A stretch of 6,804 nt of DNA from CAZGMJ01 sp964526785. Lineage in GTDB: Bacteria; Planctomycetota; Phycisphaerae; Sedimentisphaerales; Anaerobacaceae. Both the position numbers and the translations under genes were made by a program. A model generated the notes under the pieces. The model was not told the origin of the DNA, ran no database searches, and saw only the letters and a program-made list of their open reading frames with translations. The stretch is taken from assembly GCA_964526785.1 (NCBI GenBank), contig CAZGMJ010000128.1, forward strand, positions 1 through 6,804. Direction: 5' to 3'. Below are positions 1 to 5,676 of this stretch, one piece after another (the first letter of the stretch is position 1; each line of letters begins with the position of its first letter).

Positions 1-2
1 CC

Positions 3-119
3 CAATCCCATCTGTTTGTAAAGCAAGAACTTAAGCTCTACTCAGCAAGCCCTAAATATATCGATTTTGCCGATCTGTTCCTCTTTGGCGACTACTGGCT
101 CGAGCGAACCCGCTTCTGA
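3..119 (+). CDS. C-terminal end of an extracellular protein with a dockerin-like tail (partial)
   Basis: An open frame enters from the left edge and ends at the TGA at 117-119, giving 38 residues that finish in ...PKYIDFADLFLFGDYWLERTRF. The pattern of an Asp-containing loop followed by DFADLxLF and YWLE resembles the dockerin-like C-terminal repeat (typically 'DxxDLAxFAxxWL') that closes many secreted Planctomycetota proteins, and which is thought to serve in calcium binding or protein-protein attachment. The start and all upstream domains lie outside the window, so the function of the whole protein cannot be told. No other frame over these bases gives a recognisable protein. The family assignment is pattern recognition from a short tail, so confidence is moderate. 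Confidence 0.55.
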   Translation, partial: QSHLFVKQELKLYSASPKYIDFADLFLFGDYWLERTRF

Positions 120-157
120 TTCGCCTTCCTGCCCGCTACTTGCGGTCTTCGACCGGC

Positions 158-173
158 ATGGCGGCCCCGCCAT
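158..173 (+). terminator. GC-rich palindrome, possible weak terminator
   Basis: ATGGCGG and CCGCCAT are exact inverted repeats separated by two bases, starting 38 bases after the stop codon of the upstream partial gene. The position suits a terminator, but only a mixed sequence and no T-run follows, so an intrinsic terminator is uncertain. It could equally be a protein-binding site. Confidence 0.25.
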
Positions 174-192
174 CTCTGTAAATGCTTTACTG

Positions 193-209
193 ATAGCATG
201 TTATGCTAT
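193..209. repeat. Perfect 7-bp inverted repeat (ATAGCAT-GTT-ATGCTAT)
   Basis: The arms at 193-199 and 203-209 are exactly complementary, with a 3-base spacer. A further ATGCT at 182-186 could pair with the left arm as an alternative. It lies about 180 bases before the C39 gene start, so an operator is possible. No adjoining promoter was recognised. Confidence 0.4.
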
Positions 210-328
210 TTGCGCACCTCAAATCCGCCAATGGGCGTATCGGCAGCCACTCGACTTTTTTCACTTTTTTTTAAAAAAGAGCCTAAAAAACAATCAACAT
301 TTTGCTCTCCCAAACGGCATTAGGGTGA

Positions 329-348
329 TGGCGGCATCTTTGCCGCCA
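329..348 (+). promoter_or_regulatory. 5'-leader hairpin upstream of the C39 protein gene
   Basis: TGGCGGCA (329-336) and TGCCGCCA (341-348) form a perfect 8-bp stem with a TCTT loop. It ends 32 bases before the Shine-Dalgarno site at 381-386. No T-run follows, which argues against a terminator. If it lies in the transcript it could act as an mRNA-stabilising or regulatory leader structure. Function is inferred only from position. Confidence 0.4.
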
Positions 349-391
349 CCAGAAAGAAAGGAATTACCCGGAACACATTGAGGAGAAAAAA

Positions 392-2215
392 ATGACGAAG
401 AATCGGTTTGGCTGTTTTGTGCTCACGTTAATCGTCTTGTTCGTACTGGATAGTCCCGCCCCGGCGGGCCGCACGCTCGAGAGAACCGAAGTTCTGACGA
501 TACTGCAGGAACTTACCGCCAATCCTCGAACTGCATGGATTGAAACCGGCACCATCGAGGCGGTTTACGAACGATACCAAACTCCGATAATAACCGACCA
601 GCAGGAGATGGACGAACGTATTCGCCGGCGTGTCAAGTCCTACACGGCCGGAGAGAAACGCCCCGAAGTAAGCGAAGAGTTGCGGAAGGAACGCCTGGCC
701 GCGATTCCATTCAATATGCAGTATCGGCTCGCCAACGAGCAATTCAGGCAGTCAGCCATCCTGGTGCACTGCGACGGCGATAAACTGTACCAGAGAATCG
801 AAGTAATCCGTAATACAGATACCGTTCAAAGGCCCCCGGACCTGGAGGGAAACCAGAAAACCAAACAGTTCAACAGCGACTGGCATGGCCTGAAGGTTTT
901 TGTCGATGATGCAACTCGCTGTGCGATGTATTTCCCACGCATCGACCGAGCTATTATTGACACAGCAGGGGCTTATCCCAGGGGCACCAGCGGTACGCTG
1001 AAAGCGGGGCTGATTCCCTGGGGATCCGGCATATATACATATCAGGAGCTTGCGTCATGGGATATCAGCGCCTGGCAAGAGGACACCGCGAAGGGCCGGC
1101 AGGTACATCTGGCCATGCGCTCGCCACAGGGTCTGGTTCATGAACTCGTCCTCGATGGCGAAAAAGACTACGCAATGCTGTCGAGCAGGCTCATTCTGGC
1201 AAACGGATCGGAAATACGCCAGCAATGTGCCAATTATCAACGTGTCGGGGGAAACTGGGTGCCGAGGAATGTGGTAAAAGAGCGCTTCGAACCCGCATCG
1301 GGTCGATTGCTGACGCGTGACACCTGGTTCTTCACATCCATCAGCGCCGAGAAACCGGCTTCTGACGTTTTCGATCTGCAATTCGCTGGCGGTGTCCTCG
1401 TTGAGCAACATGCAGCCGACATCGAAAAGCCGTTCCTGTACCGCCAATCAGACTCTGTGGACATCGGGACTCTCGTCGACAAGAAACTGGCGTTCGAACG
1501 GTCTCGTACCGCTTGCCCGCAAAATTGTGCGAGCGGAGCGATGAAATACGTCTCGAACAGGCTCGGAAAAGATGTCGCGGACGAAACGCTGAGCCTGCTG
1601 GTTGATGACAACGACGGCCAAACAAGCCTGTATTCCCTGCGACAGTTCGCCCGCGAAATCGGCCTGTATGCCTACGCCGTCAAAGCCGATCTGACAACGC
1701 TGAAATCCCTCTCCACCAAGCAAGCCATCCTGCACATGCCCGGCCGACGACATTTCGTCGTCCTCGACCGAATCGGCGACGATTACATATGGCTGATCGA
1801 CCTGGCGGGCAATCGCCTGTATTACAGGGTATCGACGCATTTCTTCGACCTGGAATGGCCCGACGGCACCGCCCTGCTCCTCTCGACCGAGCCGGTCTGG
1901 TTCGATGAGCACATCAGCGAGATCGACGATCTGAACCTGGCGCAGATCCGAGGAGGTTCGGGTTACACGTGTACGAAGAAGATGCAGGATATGGAGGAGT
2001 TCTTTTGTCCCCCTGATTGCTCTGGCTTTTACGAAGCGTATGCACAGTTGTATGGGTGTGAAGCAGCACCATCAGGCAGTTGTGTCACTGACTGGTTCGT
2101 ATCGCATGTTGAAGCCCCCTGCACGATCAGCTCCAGCGATCCCGACCAATGTGGCATCATTTCAGAACAGGCCGAGTATTACTACAAGAAGGCCTGTGGT
2201 AATTCACCGGAATAA
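392..2215 (+). CDS. Secreted C39-like cysteine peptidase protein with a double-glycine motif and Cys-rich tail
   Basis: The ATG at 392 follows AGGAGA (381-386) at 5 bases. Residues 1-25 form a Sec signal peptide: K3/R5, a hydrophobic stretch at 9-19, and a likely cut after A23-P-A25. Residues 28 to about 355 are an extracytoplasmic region, possibly LolA-like, rich in beta-type segments; this is a weak assignment. Residues about 370-500 match C39 peptidases. C379 in NCASGAMKYVSNRLGK lines up with the catalytic Cys of DCGxxCLxMxxxxxGK, H454 is in RHFVVL, and D470 is in WLIDLAGN. Gly after the catalytic Cys is replaced by Ala. Residues 511-522 (IDDLNLAQIRGG) resemble the double-glycine leader that C39 peptidases cut: L at -7, I at -4, GG at -2/-1. 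Residues 523-607 hold eight cysteines (527, 539, 543, 556, 564, 577, 587, 602), fitting four disulfides. No ABC transporter domains are present, unlike bacteriocin exporters. C39 homology is fairly sure; activity and self-cleavage are inference. Confidence 0.85.
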   Translation: MTKNRFGCFVLTLIVLFVLDSPAPAGRTLERTEVLTILQELTANPRTAWIETGTIEAVYERYQTPIITDQQEMDERIRRRVKSYTAGEKRPEVSEELRKERLAAIPFNMQYRLANEQFRQSAILVHCDGDKLYQRIEVIRNTDTVQRPPDLEGNQKTKQFNSDWHGLKVFVDDATRCAMYFPRIDRAIIDTAGAYPRGTSGTLKAGLIPWGSGIYTYQELASWDISAWQEDTAKGRQVHLAMRSPQGLVHELVLDGEKDYAMLSSRLILANGSEIRQQCANYQRVGGNWVPRNVVKERFEPASGRLLTRDTWFFTSISAEKPASDVFDLQFAGGVLVEQHAADIEKPFLYRQSDSVDIGTLVDKKLAFERSRTACPQNCASGAMKYVSNRLGKDVADETLSLLVDDNDGQTSLYSLRQFAREIGLYAYAVKADLTTLKSLSTKQAILHMPGRRHFVVLDRIGDDYIWLIDLAGNRLYYRVSTHFFDLEWPDGTALLLSTEPVWFDEHISEIDDLNLAQIRGGSGYTCTKKMQDMEEFFCPPDCSGFYEAYAQLYGCEAAPSGSCVTDWFVSHVEAPCTISSSDPDQCGIISEQAEYYYKKACGNSPE

Positions 2216-2235
2216 GTGAGTACACGATTGAGACA

Positions 2236-2271
2236 GGACAGACGGGAGTAGCGGTGGGCTCCCGTCTGTTC
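2236..2271 (+). terminator. Long hairpin after the C39 protein gene, probable terminator
   Basis: Arms 2236-2248 and 2259-2271 pair over 13 positions (core ACAGACGGGAG / CTCCCGTCTGT, one G-T pair) around a 10-base loop. It starts 21 bases after the TAA of the C39 gene. The U-tract is poor (GATCTTC). A second, smaller hairpin, AGCCG / CGGCT at 2279-2297, runs directly into TTTT (2297-2300), so the pair together may stop transcription. The strong stem and position favour a terminator. Confidence 0.6.
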
Positions 2272-2377
2272 GATCTTCAGCCGGTTCGCTTTCGGCTTTT
2301 CCACGAGGATGGGCCGGGGCGGCCATCCGCACTCTGACGTTGACGAAATGTCGGGCGGCAAATAGACTACCGCGTGT

Positions 2378-3199
2378 ATGAACAAACGATACGGTTTCAC
2401 ACTGATAGAACTGCTTGTCGTCATTGCAATCATCGCATTGCTTCTCGGAATTACCGTACCCGTTCTGCACAAAGTCAGGGCACATGCAAAGGCGGTTCAG
2501 TGCAGCGCCAACATTCGAGAACTGACCCTGGCTTTGACCCTCTACGAGAGAACGAACGGCCGGTTCCCACCCGCCTTCGTGCATTTGTTTCAGCTTCCGT
2601 TCGGTTCTTTCTCTGATTTTCCCGGGAACGCTATGCACGATCGGATGGGTCGATGGTGGTTTCAATACGCGACGGAATACTATGACGGGAGCAGCGATCT
2701 CTCGACTACCCCTCTTTGGTGCCCCTCTCGGCGCGTGCAAGGCAATCTCTCCCTGCGCAATAACGTGCTGTGCGGCAACTACGGAGTCAACAAGTCCATT
2801 CTCCGAGAATCGCAGGCATCACAACCACAGAAAGAGTTCGCAGGTAAATCTCTGAGTCTGGACGAACTGCCGCACCCGGCCCGCACGCTTCTGACAGCAG
2901 ACAGCGGATACGCCACAATAAGCTGGTGGAACGCGACGAGTGCGCCGCCAAAAACGCTGCGCAGAGACCTGGAGAATTCAACGTATGTTCCCGGGTTGTC
3001 GATCAATACGGAGAAAGAAATCTGGCCGTGCCAGCAGTATGATGCCTTCGAAGGCCGCCATCCGGGCCGCAAAGTCAATGTGGGATATGCCGACGGCCAC
3101 GTCGCCCGCACGAAAGCCGAATCTCTCGGCGTCTTGAAGACGGATACCGGCTACAGGAACCGCGTGCCGACGTGGACGCCGATGCCCAGAGCCGACTAA
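2378..3199 (+). CDS. Type II pseudopilin-like protein with N-terminal methylation motif and H-Xn-DG C-terminus
   Basis: The protein opens with a class III (prepilin) signal, MNKRYG followed by FTLIELLVVIAIIALLLGI. The prepilin peptidase cut is after G6, F7 becomes the methylated first residue, and E11 is the conserved Glu at +5. The hydrophobic helix spans about 7-25. The C-terminus has the processing-associated H-Xn-DG motif (H228, D239, G240 in YADGHVA), which marks a large family of pseudopilin-like proteins especially expanded in Planctomycetota. The usual spacing is nine residues; here it is ten. Length (273 aa) is normal for the family. These proteins are thought to sit in the inner membrane or pseudopili; the roles of individual paralogues are unknown. 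The ATG at 2378 is the only start after the in-frame TAG at 2363-2365. There is no clear Shine-Dalgarno site. It is probably transcribed apart from the C39 gene because of the hairpin between them. Confidence 0.9.
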   Translation: MNKRYGFTLIELLVVIAIIALLLGITVPVLHKVRAHAKAVQCSANIRELTLALTLYERTNGRFPPAFVHLFQLPFGSFSDFPGNAMHDRMGRWWFQYATEYYDGSSDLSTTPLWCPSRRVQGNLSLRNNVLCGNYGVNKSILRESQASQPQKEFAGKSLSLDELPHPARTLLTADSGYATISWWNATSAPPKTLRRDLENSTYVPGLSINTEKEIWPCQQYDAFEGRHPGRKVNVGYADGHVARTKAESLGVLKTDTGYRNRVPTWTPMPRAD

Positions 3200-4857
3200 T
3201 CGTAGAACCGATCGATTCTCTCCTGCATCTGAGCCGCGGAAATATACTCTATCCGCCGCACTTCCTGCAACTGCGGTTCGGGCCCGACGGTTTGCCTCCA
3301 GTACTCAATGCGATAGGGACGACTTGTCGTGCCGTCCAGGAAGAATATCCAGGTGGACGATTTCGGATGGGCCGGGCTCGAATCGTCCCTGATGGTAATC
3401 TTGTACAGGCGATTGCCGTCGTCGCCATCTTCGAAGCGCTCGTTGATGATGCGCAGCCAGGGATTGCTCCGCTGCAGTGATAGCCGCGTGTCGGGCAGTA
3501 TGTCACTCATTTTCTCAATGCGGCTGACCCAGGATTTCTCTGTCTCGGGATTTATGTCCTCAACAGAGTACTGCTGCGCCAGACTGCCATCCCCTGTGAT
3601 CTTGCACTGCCGGCGCAAGTCAACCAGCGTCGAGGTATTCGCAGTCTGCACTACAAGGGCGCGTTGAGATCGTGAAACCCAGACATCCTCCACATGCCTG
3701 TCTTTTTCCGGGTCGTACCGCATAATATGGACATTGTCCGCCTCAGCCGCGGCATCCAGTATATCTTCAATGGCATCCGCCTCTACCCGCCCCTCCTGAA
3801 AGAACACGCCTGCAGCCAGCAGAACACCCAACAACATGAAAGTCACTGCTTGCAGGGCGCGCCTTTTCGTCCGCCCGCCCCTCTTGCCGTACAGGCTGCG
3901 AGAACCGCCATCGTCGTGAACCGCATCATCCGTGCCGAAAAGGCTTTCACCGACGGCTGCGCATTGCTCTGTCGACCCGACAACCTCTCCGACATCCTCG
4001 CGATCCAGCCGATAAACAGTCATCACATCCGAATTGCGGCGTTCGGCTATGCCGTACAACAGCTCGTGCAGTTCCTGCATCCGGGCAAGGCATTTCGGAC
4101 ATTCGCGCAGATGCGACGTAAGCGATTCGCGAAACCGCGCGTACTGGTCTTTGGACGGATTCAGTCCATACGGCACAACATAATCGAATATATCCGCCCA
4201 TCCAATCGACTCGCAGCACAGCTCATCCGAAGGCGGAGACGTTCCGATGACCTCCTGCAGGATACACGCTCGGTGCGCGTGAAGCGAAAGCCGGCACTCG
4301 GGACAGCAGCAGATGTGCTTGAGAACTCCGGCATCCGTCTCCCGCATCGTCATCATACCCGTGAAAAGCAGATCGGCCTGCGCCGCCGCGCAATGTACCC
4401 CGAAACCCGATTCGCAGTCGGCGAAGACCTGGCTGAGGCGATGCAACTGAGTCGCTTTGAGGCCGAGCGCACCGATCGTTTCCAGGTCTCTCATGCATGC
4501 GGAACACTTGGCGATGTGAGCGGTTACCGGCGTGACGGCATGAACGGACGTGGTTGCGTCAAGCAGCCCCGGGAGAAACGGCCTGACATCCTCACACGTT
4601 ACCGGTTTGCCGATCAGGGCGAAATGGAGCCGCAGCGCTCTGAGTCTGATCGCGTCTTGTTCCCTCCGCAACGAACCGTCGGCCGCCCCCTCCAATACAT
4701 TCTCCTGCAGACGCTCGATACGTCTGCGACATCCCTGGCATTCATGTATGTGCTCCATGATCTCCCTCGGTATGGCGACGCCCTGTTCGGGACAAATGAA
4801 GTCGTAATAGTACTTCTCCGCCTCCTTACAAAGGCGATTCGAACCGTCCAGCAGCAT
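3196..4857 (-). CDS. Transmembrane anti-sigma factor with four zinc-finger (zf-HC2-like) modules
   Basis: Four successive modules each end in H-x3-C-x2-C: H36/C40/C43, H114/C118/C121, H181/C185/C188 and H249/C253/C256. Each is preceded by a fourth ligand, likely C10, C88, C156 and C214 or C215. The first three have the Cys-to-His spacing of 25-26 typical of zinc anti-sigma domains; the fourth is longer. An acidic linker (about 277-320) and a basic stretch (GKRGGRTKRR, 324-333) precede one membrane helix at about 335-353. The remaining 200 residues are extracytoplasmic, recalling RseB/LolA-like sensor domains, though that match is weak. The basic side before the helix places the zinc modules in the cytoplasm, where they would bind the sigma factor. 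The gene starts 5 bases after the ECF sigma gene; its ribosome site GGAAGGG (4872-4866) lies within the end of the sigma gene, so translation is probably coupled. Most anti-sigma factors have one such module, so four is unusual. Confidence 0.85.
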   Translation of the reverse strand: MLLDGSNRLCKEAEKYYYDFICPEQGVAIPREIMEHIHECQGCRRRIERLQENVLEGAADGSLRREQDAIRLRALRLHFALIGKPVTCEDVRPFLPGLLDATTSVHAVTPVTAHIAKCSACMRDLETIGALGLKATQLHRLSQVFADCESGFGVHCAAAQADLLFTGMMTMRETDAGVLKHICCCPECRLSLHAHRACILQEVIGTSPPSDELCCESIGWADIFDYVVPYGLNPSKDQYARFRESLTSHLRECPKCLARMQELHELLYGIAERRNSDVMTVYRLDREDVGEVVGSTEQCAAVGESLFGTDDAVHDDGGSRSLYGKRGGRTKRRALQAVTFMLLGVLLAAGVFFQEGRVEADAIEDILDAAAEADNVHIMRYDPEKDRHVEDVWVSRSQRALVVQTANTSTLVDLRRQCKITGDGSLAQQYSVEDINPETEKSWVSRIEKMSDILPDTRLSLQRSNPWLRIINERFEDGDDGNRLYKITIRDDSSPAHPKSSTWIFFLDGTTSRPYRIEYWRQTVGPEPQLQEVRRIEYISAAQMQERIDRFYD

Positions 4858-4862
4858 CCCGT

Positions 4863-5411
4863 TTACCCTTCCTGCGCCCGCAGCAGCAGACGCATTCGCT
4901 TCAGACCCACCGAGACGTACCGCGATACCGAACGCACGTGTACGCCCATCTCTCGGGCGACGTCTCCCGGTCTCCAGTTATGCATATATCGCAACTCTAT
5001 CGCCCGGCTCTCACCCTTGGTCAACAACCCCTTTTCGATAAGGTCCAGAGCCCGCTGCGCCTCTTCCCGCACTGCAACCGGAGCCTCCGGCGCCTGGCCG
5101 GCCGACCGCAGGCCTCGGTTCTGCGCGTACTGCTCCAGCACCGAATGATAGCGACGGCGCTGGCGGACAGCTTCGTTCGCCTGTATCGCAATCGTCCGTT
5201 GCAGGTAGCCTCTGACGTTTTCGACAGTTTCGGGCACGGGTCTTCTCACCAGCGTCAGAAACACGTCCTGATACACGTCCTCAACATCCAATGCGCAGCC
5301 GCATTTGTCACGAATCACCATAAGAATGAAGTCATGATGTTCCGCAAAAAGTCTTGCCGTCGATTTCACGGTCTCGCGGTTTCTTCCGGTACTTCTGCCT
5401 ATCACTCGCAC
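4863..5411 (-). CDS. ECF-family RNA polymerase sigma factor
   Basis: The protein (182 aa from the chosen start) has the two-domain layout of group 4 (ECF) sigma factors. Region 2 spans about residues 20-90, with the polymerase-binding segment DVEDVYQDVFLTLV at about 42-55 and a basic end (RQRRRY). Region 4 spans about 129-177, with the helix-turn-helix RPGDVAREMGVHVRSVSRYV recognising the -35 element. Region 3 is absent, as expected. I chose the GTG at 5411 because GGAAGGG (5422-5416) lies just before it. A GTG at 5405 fits that site too, and the frame can be extended to a TTG at 5426, which lacks a ribosome site. The probable anti-sigma factor follows after 5 bases, forming a two-gene unit. 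Its target genes and promoter sequence are not evident from this window. Confidence 0.9.
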   Translation of the reverse strand: MRVIGRSTGRNRETVKSTARLFAEHHDFILMVIRDKCGCALDVEDVYQDVFLTLVRRPVPETVENVRGYLQRTIAIQANEAVRQRRRYHSVLEQYAQNRGLRSAGQAPEAPVAVREEAQRALDLIEKGLLTKGESRAIELRYMHNWRPGDVAREMGVHVRSVSRYVSVGLKRMRLLLRAQEG

Positions 5412-5415
5412 TACA

Positions 5416-5422
5416 CCCTTCC
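5416..5422 (-). promoter_or_regulatory. Ribosome binding site that favours a GTG start for the sigma factor
   Basis: On the - strand GGAAGGG is read 4 bases before GTG at 5411 and 10 bases before GTG at 5405. The identical heptamer precedes the anti-sigma gene at 4872-4866. The upstream TTG at 5426 overlaps this site and has nothing comparable before it, so the shorter protein is preferred. Confidence 0.5.
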
Positions 5423-5426
5423 ACAA

Positions 5427-5676
5427 AGCAGAACGGACTTACATCTCTGCCAACCTCTGGGCACCGCTCTGCCCGGTTCTCCACTTTCCCATCCCCCCAA
5501 GACATACGTCCACAAGCCGTGCGGGTAACAATAACTCGCAACATCGGCCCGTGCGACACGACAAAATCTACAGGAGAACCGCTTGCCACTAATGCTAATC
5601 AGTTCGATCCGTCCGGTCAATAAAAAAGACATTTTTGACGGATGCTTCCGAAATTTTTTCCCTCGGCACTACCTCC
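5427..5676 (-). other. Intergenic region between the WYL regulator and the sigma/anti-sigma pair
   Basis: No believable gene is found on either strand. The region must hold the end of the WYL transcript and, if the sigma gene is separately transcribed, its promoter. An inverted repeat ATCCGTC / GACGGAT lies at 5607-5643. A small hairpin GGGCA / TGCCC is at 5459-5474. I saw no convincing -35/-10 pair, nor an obvious ECF-type GGAAC element, on the - strand. Confidence 0.5.
5607..5643 (-). repeat. Inverted repeat downstream of the WYL gene, possible terminator
   Basis: The 7-bp arms (5607-5613 and 5637-5643) are exactly complementary. The 23-base interval contains AAAAATGTCTTTTTT on the - strand, itself able to fold. 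It begins 33 bases after the WYL gene stop. The T-run lies inside the loop rather than after the stem, which is not the standard terminator layout. Confidence 0.3.

Larger units (their letters stand above)
120..391. other. Non-coding leader region with several inverted repeats
   Basis: No credible gene lies here. The stretch holds a GC-rich palindrome at 158-173 (ATGGCGG / CCGCCAT), a 7-bp inverted repeat with a GTT loop at 193-209 (ATAGCAT / ATGCTAT), an A/T-rich tract at 264-279 (CTTTTTT / AAAAAAG), and an 8-bp perfect hairpin at 329-348. The region must end transcription of the dockerin-tailed gene and start that of the C39 protein. I could not find a -35/-10 pair with good spacing for the + strand. 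Confidence 0.6.

Noticed and set aside
67..381. 104-residue frame starting at TTG over the left intergenic region
   Set aside because: It overlaps the dockerin-like gene end in another frame, crosses several hairpins and A/T tracts, has no ribosome site and resembles no protein.
392..421. Possible lipobox (FGC, Cys 8) in the C39 protein
   Set aside because: Cys 8 lies before the hydrophobic core, not after it; a normal signal peptidase I site (APA|G) fits at residue 25.
428..1912. Several - strand frames opposite the C39 protein gene
   Set aside because: They overlap each other in different frames, show no domain, and lie within a gene with a ribosome site, signal peptide and C39 motifs on the + strand.
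2204..2740. 178-residue - strand frame across the pseudopilin gene start
   Set aside because: The + strand frame carries an exact prepilin signal; the - frame is Arg/Pro-rich and covers the probable terminator.
3694..5148. 484-residue open frame on the + strand opposite the sigma and anti-sigma genes
   Set aside because: It has no recognisable domain, is very rich in Arg, and spans two opposite-strand genes whose proteins show clear sigma region 2/4 and zinc-module motifs. It is an antisense shadow of GC-rich coding sequence.
5411..5632. 73-residue - strand frame between the WYL and sigma genes
   Set aside because: No ribosome site, Cys/Arg/Gly composition typical of random frames, and its end overlaps the sigma gene start. 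It begins inside an inverted repeat.
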